Shown here piece after piece: positions 14,672 to 21,657 of a DNA stretch of 22,366 nucleotides. The position numbers and the translations under genes are program-made. The stretch comes from a bacterium (GTDB lineage: Bacteria > UBP6 > JAFGXH01): positions 1-22,366 of the forward strand of contig JAMOQH010000010.1 in assembly GCA_027064085.1 (NCBI GenBank), read 5' to 3'. The notes under the pieces are model-generated. The model saw only the letters and a list, made by a program, of their open reading frames with translations. It did not search any database and was not told the origin of the DNA. Position 1 is the stretch's first letter, and each line of letters starts with the position of its first letter.

Positions 14672-14756
14672 TGTAAAGAATTGTTGCGTTATCGTATTTA
14701 TGTGAAAAATCAAGTTGTTATATTGTGATTATTCTTATGTTGTAAAGAAATGTTGC
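14672..14756 (+). repeat. Pair of 16-bp direct repeats upstream of the PqqD operon
   Basis: TGTAAAGAATTGTTGC (14672-14687) recurs as TGTAAAGAAATGTTGC (14741-14756), 15 of 16 bases identical, 69 bp apart start to start. They lie in the 207-bp gap between trmN6 and the PqqD gene. The spacing is about 6.6 helical turns. They could be operator copies for a regulator of the downstream operon. No regulator gene is adjacent. Confidence 0.7.
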
Positions 14757-14770
14757 ACCCTTGAAAACTC

Positions 14771-14782
14771 TAAAAGCTTTTA
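14771..14782. promoter_or_regulatory. Perfect 12-bp palindrome TAAAAGCTTTTA
   Basis: A 12-bp perfect palindrome 15 bp downstream of the second 16-bp repeat and 25 bp before a TATAAT. It could be a dimeric-regulator site or part of the promoter region. AT-rich palindromes of this size do occur by chance. Confidence 0.35.
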
Positions 14783-14806
14783 AAATGCTTAGAAAAAGTT
14801 GGAAAA

Positions 14807-14812
14807 TATAAT
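14807..14812 (+). promoter_or_regulatory. Candidate -10 box of the PqqD/ATP-grasp operon
   Basis: A perfect TATAAT lies 40 bp upstream of the ATG at 14853. No good -35 hexamer stands 16-18 bp before it (that position reads AATGCT). The promoter would need an activator or a different -10, which fits the repeat pair upstream. An AGGAGG ribosome-binding site is at 14843-14848. Confidence 0.35.
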
Positions 14813-14852
14813 GCTGTAATTTATGTGTTGATTGGTTTTCTTAGGAGGAAAC

Positions 14853-15098
14853 ATGGAAGATTATAGCAAATTATCAAGTTTAGCAATTAGTGATAGTGGA
14901 TTTATCTTTAATCCATTAAATGGAGATAGTTTTACTCTAAATCCAACAGCTAAACTTATATTAAAGAATTTAAAAGAAAATAAAAGTAAATCAGAAATTT
15001 TAGATATTATTACTGAAAAATTTGATGTTGATAAAAATGATGCGGAAGTTGATTTCGATAATTTTATTTCACAGTTATCAATGTATAAATTGGTTTAG
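14853..15098 (+). CDS. PqqD-like small protein (RiPP-recognition-element type fold)
   Basis: An 81-aa protein with the PqqD-family pattern. Short N-terminal strands LAISDSGFIFNP and DSFTLNPTAKLILKNL are followed by a helix (KSKSEILDIITEKFDVD) and a C-terminal helix (VDFDNFISQLSMYKLV). PqqD proteins bind a peptide substrate, usually a RiPP leader, and present it to an enzyme. No radical-SAM enzyme or obvious precursor peptide is encoded next to it. An acyl-carrier Ser in a DSL context is absent, so it is not an ACP. I chose ATG 14853 because AGGAGG (14843-14848) precedes it; a TTG at 14832 would add seven residues and put the ribosome-binding site inside the gene. The ATP-grasp gene starts 9 bp downstream. 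The role as carrier or adaptor for that ligase is inference. Confidence 0.83.
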   Translation: MEDYSKLSSLAISDSGFIFNPLNGDSFTLNPTAKLILKNLKENKSKSEILDIITEKFDVDKNDAEVDFDNFISQLSMYKLV

Positions 15099-15107
15099 GG
15101 GATAAAA

Positions 15108-16142
15108 ATGAATTTAAATATTGCCATTACCGGAATAAATGCTACTGATAATCCTGGGCCAGGTTCTTCTGTTGTTAGAGGAATAAGATTTAATAAAGAA
15201 TTTAATGGAAGGATAGTTGGCCTTGCTTATGATACTATGGATCCCGGTATTTACCAAAAAGGGCTTGTTGATATCACTTATATGATACCATATCCTTCAC
15301 AAGATCCTGAAGCTATATTTGAAAGAATTAAACAAATTAATGATATTGAAAAAATTGATGTTTTAATTCCTACATTAGATGCAGAGCTTTTAACCTATAT
15401 TAGTTTAGAAGAAAAATTAAAAAAAATAGGCATAAAAATGTTTTTACCAACAAAAGAAAGTTTTAATATGAGAAGTAAAAATATTTTAGCTGAATTTTGT
15501 GAAAAAAATGGAATTTCTGCGCCTAAAACTATTTCTGTTAGTTCTGTTGATGAAATTTATAAAATGGAATTAAATTATCCTGTTTATGTTAAAGGAATCT
15601 TTTATGATGCTTACATTGCCTATTCATATTCTGAAGCTGCCGCAGCATTTTATAAGATTTCTGCTAAATGGGGTGTTCCTATTGTAATTCAGGAGTTTAT
15701 TAATGGGGAAGAGTTTGATGTAGTTGCTCTTGGAGATGGAAAAGGTGCAACTATAGGTGCTGTACCTATGAAAAAAATGTCTTTAACTGAAAAGAAGAAA
15801 GCTTGGGCTGGTGTTTCTATAGATAATAAAAATTTGATAGATATTACTAAAAAATTAGTTAAAGCTCTAAAATGGAGAGGGCCAATGGAAGCTGAGATTA
15901 TGGTTGATCATAAAAGTTCAAAAATGTATTTGATTGAAATAAACCCTAGGTTTCCAGCATGGAGTATTTTAGCACCTTGGAGTGGGCAAAATTTACAGTA
16001 TTCACTTGTTGAGTTAGCCTTAGGTAAAAATGTTGAGCCATTTGAAAATTATAAACATGGAAAATTATTTATAAGATATTCTATGGAGGTAATGGCAGAT
16101 ATAAAAGATTTGGAACAATTAGTAATGAATGGATTTTTGTAG
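15108..16142 (+). CDS. ATP-grasp ligase (CarB-like carboxylate-amine ligase of unknown substrate)
   Basis: ATP-grasp enzymes activate a carboxylate as acyl-phosphate and join it to an amine, thiol or other nucleophile. The 344-aa protein has the three-part layout. The N-terminal pre-ATP-grasp Rossmann domain (1-115) carries NPGPGSSVVRGIR (15-27) and DVLIPTLDAEL (84-94). The central lid domain has YPVYVKGIF (157-165, ATP-binding K162) and IVIQEFINGEEFDVVAL (192-208). The C-terminal metal site has GPMEAEIMVD (258-267) and YLIEINPRFPAW (274-285) with E277 and N279. Both magnesium ligands are intact, so it should be active. A ribosome-binding site AGGGGAT overlaps the PqqD stop. The next gene, a PLP decarboxylase, starts 9 bp downstream with AGGAGAT. 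The substrate is unknown; biotin-carboxylase- or CarB-specific domains are absent. Confidence 0.9.
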   Translation: MNLNIAITGINATDNPGPGSSVVRGIRFNKEFNGRIVGLAYDTMDPGIYQKGLVDITYMIPYPSQDPEAIFERIKQINDIEKIDVLIPTLDAELLTYISLEEKLKKIGIKMFLPTKESFNMRSKNILAEFCEKNGISAPKTISVSSVDEIYKMELNYPVYVKGIFYDAYIAYSYSEAAAAFYKISAKWGVPIVIQEFINGEEFDVVALGDGKGATIGAVPMKKMSLTEKKKAWAGVSIDNKNLIDITKKLVKALKWRGPMEAEIMVDHKSSKMYLIEINPRFPAWSILAPWSGQNLQYSLVELALGKNVEPFENYKHGKLFIRYSMEVMADIKDLEQLVMNGFL

Positions 16143-16151
16143 GAGATAAGA

Positions 16152-17507
16152 ATGAAAGAAAGATATGAATCCCCAATAATAACAAAAAATATAAGTGGTT
16201 TTTCTAATAAATTTGGAATGTCTTCTAAATTGGATATTCTTGACAATATTGATGGTGTTAGAGTTGAAAAATTATTATCAGAGTATGGAAGTCCTTTATT
16301 TGTATTTTCAGAAAAAACAATAAGAAAAAGATTTCAAAGATATTTAAATGCGTTTAAAAGATATTACCCTAAAACTCATTTTGCTTGGTCTTATAAAACA
16401 AATTATTTACAAGCTATTGCTTCTATTTATCATAGTGAAGGAAGTATTGCTGAAGTTGTTTCTGATTTTGAATATGAAAAAGCTAAGAAATTAGGGGTTG
16501 ACCCTAAAGATATTATTTATAATGGTCCTTTTAAAAAAGAAGATAGTTTAAGAAAAGCATTAAGAGATGGTTCTAAAGTTCATGTTGACCATTTTGATGA
16601 ATTATCAACTATTGAAAAATTAGCAGATGAATTAAATATTAAACCTAAAATTGCAATTAGAATTAATATGGATACGGGAATTGCTCCTCAATGGAGTAGA
16701 TTTGGTTTTAATTATGATAATGGAGAAGCTGAAAGAGTTATTAAAAGAATACATAGAAATGGAAAACTAATTTTAAATGGTTTGCATACACATATAGGTA
16801 CTTTTGTTCTTTCTCCTGATGCATATAAAAATGCACTAGCAAAATTAATTAATTTATATAATTTAGCTCAAGAGAAATATGATTTTAAAATTGAATATTT
16901 AGATTTAGGAGGGGGTTTTCCTTCTAAAAATAGATTAAAAGCTCAATATTTACCATCAGCAATTGCTATTCCTTCTATAGAGCAGTATGCAGAAAAAATT
17001 ACAGATTATTTACTTGATAATTTTAGTGTGGAAGATGGGCCTGATTTGTATTTTGAAACAGGACGAGCATTAATTGACGAAGCAGGATATTTATTATCAA
17101 CAGTTCATGCTACAAAAAGAATGCCCGATACAAGAAGAGCTGTAATTATTGATGCAGGTGTGAATTTATTGTTTACTTCATTTTTTTATGATATAAAGAT
17201 ACTTGCAACAAAATCTTATCATGGGACTATGGAAAATAGTATTATTTATGGTCCTCTTTGTATGAATATTGATGTTATTAGAGAAAGTATACAATTGCCT
17301 TACTTAACTCCAGGTGACAACTTAGTGTTACATCCCGTTGGAGCCTATGGAGTAACTCAATGGATGCAATTTATTCAAATGAGGCCTGCTGTTGTATTAA
17401 TAACAGAAAATAAAAAGGTATTAAAAATAAGGCGAGCTGAAAATATTGATGATGTTGAAAATCCTGAAATTTTACCTGAGCAATATGCTCTAGTAGAGGA
17501 GATTTAA
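16152..17507 (+). CDS. PLP-dependent decarboxylase of the LysA/ornithine-decarboxylase (fold type III) family with altered substrate pocket
   Basis: A 451-aa fold-III decarboxylase or related enzyme. The alanine-racemase-like barrel starts with SPLFVFSE (47-54). The PLP lysine is K82 in FAWSYKTN (77-84), followed by HTHIGT (212-217), LDLGGGFP (250-257) for phosphate binding and FETGRALIDEAG (301-312). The C-terminal domain has a GPLC motif (367-370) and GAYGV (397-401) with the cofactor-site Tyr399. Diaminopimelate decarboxylases read CESxD here and ornithine decarboxylases CDGxD. This protein reads C-M-N-I-D (370-374), so the acidic residue after Cys370, which contacts the substrate's distal amine in ODC, is methionine. 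A substrate without that amine, or one carried on a protein, is possible. It lies between the ATP-grasp gene (9 bp) and the urea-transporter fusion (2 bp). Not a housekeeping LysA on this evidence. Confidence 0.87.
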   Translation: MKERYESPIITKNISGFSNKFGMSSKLDILDNIDGVRVEKLLSEYGSPLFVFSEKTIRKRFQRYLNAFKRYYPKTHFAWSYKTNYLQAIASIYHSEGSIAEVVSDFEYEKAKKLGVDPKDIIYNGPFKKEDSLRKALRDGSKVHVDHFDELSTIEKLADELNIKPKIAIRINMDTGIAPQWSRFGFNYDNGEAERVIKRIHRNGKLILNGLHTHIGTFVLSPDAYKNALAKLINLYNLAQEKYDFKIEYLDLGGGFPSKNRLKAQYLPSAIAIPSIEQYAEKITDYLLDNFSVEDGPDLYFETGRALIDEAGYLLSTVHATKRMPDTRRAVIIDAGVNLLFTSFFYDIKILATKSYHGTMENSIIYGPLCMNIDVIRESIQLPYLTPGDNLVLHPVGAYGVTQWMQFIQMRPAVVLITENKKVLKIRRAENIDDVENPEILPEQYALVEEI

Positions 17508-17509
17508 AT

Positions 17510-19603
17510 TTGAATACTACTATATTGAAAGATTTTACAAAAGCTAGTTTATTAAGTTATTCACAGATTTTCTTTTCATATAGTCAGATACTGGGTTTGT
17601 TATTGTTATTATTAACATTTTTTTCTCCATATATAGGTTTATTTGGTTTACTAGGCGTTATATTGTCAAATTTGTTGTCTTACCTATTTAATTACAATAA
17701 AGAGCACATACAAAAAGGATACTTAGGCTTTAATTCATTGTTAATGGGAATGGAAGTTGCATATTTTTTTAAGCCTAGTCTTGCAACTTTTATTTTATTA
17801 TTTACACTTATTGTTTCTACACTATTTTTAACTATAGTATTAAATCATTTATTTTATTTGTATCTAGGGGTGCCTTCATTAACTCTACCTTTTGTATCTA
17901 TTAGTATTATTCTTTATTTTGCTACTTATAACTACACAGGTTTAACTTTAAGAGATAGTCATGATTTAGCTTTTCATAGTTTTAATCTTTTAAGTAATTA
18001 TCCCTCCATTGAGATGTTTTTTAAGTCTTTGAGTATAATATTTTTTCAAAATAATGTCTTAGTAGGTATTTTAATATCAGTTATTATGTTTTTTTATTCA
18101 CCAATAATGCTGTTTTTATCTTTAATATCATTTTTTTCCGGGCTAGGTTTTTACAGTATTATGGGGGGATCACTTGTTGGTGTAGAAAATGCTTTTGTTG
18201 GGTTTAATTTTATATTTTCTGGTATTGCGGTAGGTGGTATATTTTTTGTTTCTTCTATTTCATCTTATACTTTGATGATATTTACAGTATTAATAACGGC
18301 ATTGGTGTCTTCTTCTATAAAAACATTTGTTATTTTTTATGGAATGCCTGTATTCGCATTACCATTTAATTTAGTTATTTTTATGATATTAATTGCTTTT
18401 AAGCAGAGGGGAAGGGATAATTTTCCTAAAATTGTTGATTTCGTGCCTGGAAAACCAGAAGATAACTTGAATTTTTATAATAAAAATATAAAAAGATTTG
18501 GTTCAAACTATATTAATAAAAATTTAGTTTTACCAATAAAAGGAATTTGGAAAATTTCTCAAGGTGCAGATGGTAAAGAAACTCATAAAGATAGATGGAG
18601 ATGGGCTATTGATTTTCAAAAATTAAATTATGACAAGAAGGTTTATAATAATAGTGGTGATAGTTTAGATGATTATCCAACTTATAAAGATAATGTTTAT
18701 TCACCAATAGATGGTGTAGTTGTTTTAATTGAAAATAAAATTGAAGATAATAAAATAGGTGATGTAAATATTAAGCATAATTGGGGAAATTTTATTATCA
18801 TTGATGCAGGTTTTGGTATTTATGTTAAATTAGCTCATTTATTAAAGGGGAGTATTAAAGTTAATATTAACCAAAAAGTTAAAATTGGTGAAGAATTAGG
18901 GAAGGTAGGTAACTCAGGAAGGTCTTCTTATCCTCATTTACATTTTCAGGTTCAAGCTATGCCTATTGTAGGGGCAGATACGATAAATTTTGCATTTTCT
19001 AATTATATTTTACATAATAAAGATAATTCAGAGATAAAGATAAAGGAATTACCCAAAACTAATGATATTATTGAAAACTTAGAACAAGATAATAGATTGA
19101 GTGATGTTTTTAATTTATATATTAATAGAGAATTTACTTATAAATATAATAATGAAGAAGAAGTTGTTAAAGTTGATATTGATTTTTATGGAAGAATGTT
19201 TTTACTTTCTAATAATGGTGCTAAGTTATATTTTTCAAAAACAGACAAAATTTTCTATTTTTTAGATTTTGAGGGGCCTAGAAATTCTGTATTATATGAG
19301 ATTTATTTAATGATTCCTATGGTCGTTTTACAGTATAAAGAGAATTTAAATTGGTCTGAATTATTATATTTTTCTCCAAGTGGAATATTAAAAAACTATA
19401 TTAGTTTTTTATATTCATTTATACATTCGCCATATAAAAAGTTTAAGCTAAAATATGGTAAGAAAGTTAAATTTAATGGCAAATTATCTTACTTAATATA
19501 TTCCAATGATAATAAGTTAATTTTCAGTGAAGAAAACTTCTTGCTAGGAGTAAAAAGAGGAGATGATATGATTTTAGAGCAAATTAATAAGGAGGAATTG
19601 TGA
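17510..19603 (+). CDS. Urea-transporter (UT) domain fused to an M23-type peptidase domain
   Basis: The 697-aa protein has two parts plus a tail. Residues about 10-297 are very hydrophobic and carry the two related UT half-repeats: GYLGFNSLLMGMEVAYFF (70-87) and GVENAFVGFNFIFSGIAVGG (224-243). UT proteins are channels for urea or similar small amides. Residues about 340-482 are an M23 (LytM-like) domain with AIDF (366-369), VYSPIDGVVV (396-405), KLAHLL (440-445), GNSGRSSYPHLHFQV (467-481) with H443, H476 and H478. The first ligand motif HxxxD reads R-W-A-I-D, so the usual first zinc His is not in place. The last 200 residues form an unrecognised beta-rich tail. Start TTG 17510 has AGAGGAGA upstream. 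Basic residues (KQRGR, 298-302) right after the last helix hint that the M23 domain could face the cytoplasm. UT-M23 fusions exist in other bacteria without known function. Confidence 0.85.
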   Translation: MNTTILKDFTKASLLSYSQIFFSYSQILGLLLLLLTFFSPYIGLFGLLGVILSNLLSYLFNYNKEHIQKGYLGFNSLLMGMEVAYFFKPSLATFILLFTLIVSTLFLTIVLNHLFYLYLGVPSLTLPFVSISIILYFATYNYTGLTLRDSHDLAFHSFNLLSNYPSIEMFFKSLSIIFFQNNVLVGILISVIMFFYSPIMLFLSLISFFSGLGFYSIMGGSLVGVENAFVGFNFIFSGIAVGGIFFVSSISSYTLMIFTVLITALVSSSIKTFVIFYGMPVFALPFNLVIFMILIAFKQRGRDNFPKIVDFVPGKPEDNLNFYNKNIKRFGSNYINKNLVLPIKGIWKISQGADGKETHKDRWRWAIDFQKLNYDKKVYNNSGDSLDDYPTYKDNVYSPIDGVVVLIENKIEDNKIGDVNIKHNWGNFIIIDAGFGIYVKLAHLLKGSIKVNINQKVKIGEELGKVGNSGRSSYPHLHFQVQAMPIVGADTINFAFSNYILHNKDNSEIKIKELPKTNDIIENLEQDNRLSDVFNLYINREFTYKYNNEEEVVKVDIDFYGRMFLLSNNGAKLYFSKTDKIFYFLDFEGPRNSVLYEIYLMIPMVVLQYKENLNWSELLYFSPSGILKNYISFLYSFIHSPYKKFKLKYGKKVKFNGKLSYLIYSNDNKLIFSEENFLLGVKRGDDMILEQINKEEL

Positions 19604-20841
19604 TATTAATATATTTTCTATTGCTATTTCAAAATTATAGTGAGCAAGATTATGTAGCTGAAATATCTAAAACAAAGGATATTTCTAAAGTAGAAACTAT
19701 TTATCAAGAAGCTAATAAATTATATCCAGAAAGTTATAATATTAATTTAAATACTGCTTATAAATACTTGTTATTAAAAAAATATAAAAAATCTTATGTT
19801 TTGTATAAAAAATCTTATGTTATTTATCCTGCATTTGATGCACTACTTGGTTTGACCTATACACAAGTGGAGTTGAATAAATTCAAAGAATTATTGAAAG
19901 TGACAAGTACATATAAATATAAAAATAAAGAGCTTGAGAAATGGATATACCTAAGGCGTTCTTATGCATATTTAAGGCTTGAAAACTATGATAATGCTAT
20001 AATAGAAGCAAACAGGGGATTAAAAAAATATCCTGATTTTAAAGAACTAATCAAAAATAAAAAATATGCCTTAAAAATGAAACCTAGACTTTTAGTTGAT
20101 ATTATCCCTATATGGGGAATGGTAAATTATAAAAATACCGATAATAAGATTTCTTATAGTTATTGGGGGGGAGTTGTATATTCTAGATATGGAGCTTATA
20201 ATTTGGATTTAGGATATACGCAAGCTACAATAGAAAATCAAGACGAAACATTAATAGAAAATAATTTAGACTTTGGAATAGGATATAATAAAAATTATAA
20301 TACTTATTTCCACCTTAAAAAGATATTTTTAGATTCTAGTGATGCAATAATCCCCTATTTACATTTAGGTTATAATTTTAAAAAATTGAGTCTTATTACG
20401 GCTTTTTCTGTATCGTATTATGAATACTTAAGTAATTTGGTTTATCAAGGGGGATTGTATTCATATTTTTATTTATTTAATAAAAAAGTTATTCCTTCAT
20501 TAGGGCTTGGCTATAAATATTTAAAAAGAGATAAGAATACCTCGCTTCCATACTTTGAGATAGGATTAAATTTATACTTTATAGAAAATTTAGGAATAAA
20601 AACATTATTTAGATATGGAGAGCATAGTTATTTCGTTTCTTATGGAGGAATAGTGTATAGTTCACTTGATGATGTTAATTGGATGTTTGAGGGAGGAATC
20701 GATATTAAGTTATCAGACTTTACGGTAAGTCCTATTTATAGATACTATTCTATGAATATACCTTTTTCTAGTGGGCAAATGGGGAAGAAAAATACAAGTT
20801 CAAAATCATTTTTTACAGTAGTTTTAGGTTATAAGTTTTAA
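19600..20841 (+). CDS. TPR protein with C-terminal outer-membrane beta-barrel (YaiO-like)
   Basis: A 413-aa protein starting with a short hydrophobic segment (1-10), probably a minimal signal. Residues about 15-160 are TPR-like helices, including NLNTAYKYLLLKKYKKSYVLYKKS, LRRSYAYLRLENYDNAI and NRGLKKYPDF. From about 165 to the end come alternating amphipathic strands rich in Tyr and Gly (SYWGGVVYSRYG, YNLDLGYTQA, YLHLGYNF, PSLGLGYKY, YFEIGLNLYF, SPIYRYYS). The sequence ends VVLGYKF, with the terminal Phe expected for BAM-inserted barrels. The TPR-plus-barrel order resembles YaiO-type outer-membrane proteins. GTG 19600 overlaps the previous stop by 4 bp (GTGA) and has GGAGGA just upstream. It would put an outer-membrane component in the same operon as the inner-membrane UT-M23 protein. 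Confidence 0.78.
   Translation: MILIYFLLLFQNYSEQDYVAEISKTKDISKVETIYQEANKLYPESYNINLNTAYKYLLLKKYKKSYVLYKKSYVIYPAFDALLGLTYTQVELNKFKELLKVTSTYKYKNKELEKWIYLRRSYAYLRLENYDNAIIEANRGLKKYPDFKELIKNKKYALKMKPRLLVDIIPIWGMVNYKNTDNKISYSYWGGVVYSRYGAYNLDLGYTQATIENQDETLIENNLDFGIGYNKNYNTYFHLKKIFLDSSDAIIPYLHLGYNFKKLSLITAFSVSYYEYLSNLVYQGGLYSYFYLFNKKVIPSLGLGYKYLKRDKNTSLPYFEIGLNLYFIENLGIKTLFRYGEHSYFVSYGGIVYSSLDDVNWMFEGGIDIKLSDFTVSPIYRYYSMNIPFSSGQMGKKNTSSKSFFTVVLGYKF
19783..19821 (+). repeat. 21-bp-period tandem duplication in the TPR region
   Basis: The 18-mer TATAAAAAATCTTATGTT at 19783-19800 recurs identically at 19804-19821. The 21-bp period is seven codons, giving YKKSYVL then YKKSYVI. It lies in a helix of the second TPR, so the helix has been extended by two turns. 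Confidence 0.8.
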
Positions 20842-20850
20842 GGAGTATTT

Positions 20851-21468
20851 ATGAAGAAATTATTATTAATATTATTGTTATTAACAGCAAGTTTATTTTC
20901 TGCTGATTTAACAGATTATCAAGAAAATTATTTTAAGAGTTTTACTCTTGAGGAAAATAAAAAATATGATGAAGCAATAGAACTATTGGAAGCCATTTAT
21001 CCTAAATATAAATATGATTATGAGCTTAATTTAAGGTTGGGTTGGTTAAATTATACAAATAAAAAATATCAAAAAAGTATAGAATATTTAAAAAATGCAA
21101 ATAATATTCAAAAAAACTCTATCGAATCATTAAATATGATATTATTGCCATATACCGCATTGAAAGATATTAAAAATGTAAAAAAATATGCTTCACTTGT
21201 AATAAAAAAATCTCCTGCAAATTATTATGCATTAATTAGATTGGCTTATGCTTATTATTCTGTTGAAAAATATAAAGAAGCATTGCATCAATATAAAGTG
21301 TTAATTTCCTTTTTTCCCAGCGATACAAGTATTAAACTAGGATTAGGATCAACATATTTAAAATTAAAAGACTTTGTTAATGCTCAAAAATACTATTTGG
21401 AAATTTTAAAAGTTTCACCATATCATGAAACTGCTTATAAGGGATATTTAGCTACAGTAAAAAAATAG
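20851..21468 (+). CDS. Secreted tetratricopeptide-repeat protein
   Basis: A 205-aa protein with a clear Sec signal (hydrophobic 4-16, cleavage after LFSA at 18), so it is periplasmic or surface-exposed. The mature part consists of TPRs. Recognisable units are ENKKYDEAIELLEAIYPKY, YELNLRLGWLNYTNKKYQKSIEYLKNA, YYALIRLAYAYYSVEKYKEALHQYKVLISFFP and KLGLGSTYLKLKDFVNAQKYYLEILKVSP, with the typical W/L-G-Y-A-F-A-P positions. TPRs act as protein-binding scaffolds. It starts 9 bp after the TPR-barrel gene, with AAGGAG as ribosome-binding site, and is the last gene of the PqqD operon. It probably assists the barrel protein or the product's passage across the periplasm, by position only. Confidence 0.85.
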   Translation: MKKLLLILLLLTASLFSADLTDYQENYFKSFTLEENKKYDEAIELLEAIYPKYKYDYELNLRLGWLNYTNKKYQKSIEYLKNANNIQKNSIESLNMILLPYTALKDIKNVKKYASLVIKKSPANYYALIRLAYAYYSVEKYKEALHQYKVLISFFPSDTSIKLGLGSTYLKLKDFVNAQKYYLEILKVSPYHETAYKGYLATVKK

Positions 21469-21579
21469 CCTGAGTATAAATATTATTGATGAAGTTTGTG
21501 ATTCCTCGTTTGTTCTTTACAAGCCATTTATTTTATCTTTTACTATGTTAATCTCTTTGTAATCTCATAAAAACTACAT

Positions 21580-21594
21580 ATTACGAATTGTAAT
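21580..21594. other. Short inverted repeat ATTAC-GAATT-GTAAT in the 189-bp gap before the nuclease gene
   Basis: Two perfect 5-bp arms flank a 5-bp spacer within 21469-21657, the gap between the TPR gene and the Rpn-like gene. It has no U-tract and is not a terminator. It may be an operator or chance. Two 7-bp copies of TAATCTC (21549-21555, 21560-21566) lie just upstream. No gene, tRNA or terminator is visible in this gap. Confidence 0.25.
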
Positions 21595-21613
21595 TAAATA
21601 AAATTTTCTCTAC

Positions 21614-21642
21614 TTGCACATTTAAATAAAAGAAGTTATACT
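21614..21642 (+). promoter_or_regulatory. Strong sigma-70-type promoter of the Rpn-like nuclease gene
   Basis: TTGCAC (21614-21619), a 17-bp spacer and TATACT (21637-21642) come close to the consensus. Initiation is expected at about 21648-21650, which is where the AGGAGGT ribosome-binding site (21648-21654) begins. The ATG follows at 21658. The message would thus have an extremely short 5' leader. Confidence 0.65.
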
Positions 21643-21657
21643 AAAATAGGAGGTCAA

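Noticed and set aside
14655-14705. 16-codon open frame MQLMFTVKNCCVIVFM as a possible precursor peptide for the PqqD protein
   Set aside because: No ribosome-binding site precedes it, it overlaps the first 16-bp repeat, and it has no leader/core pattern. A precursor elsewhere in the genome remains possible.
14832-14852. TTG start seven codons before the PqqD-like ATG
   Set aside because: The AGGAGG ribosome-binding site lies inside this extension and clearly serves ATG 14853.
16152-17507. Housekeeping diaminopimelate decarboxylase (lysA)
   Set aside because: The family fold fits, but the CESxD motif is C-M-N-I-D and the operon partners are not lysine-pathway genes.
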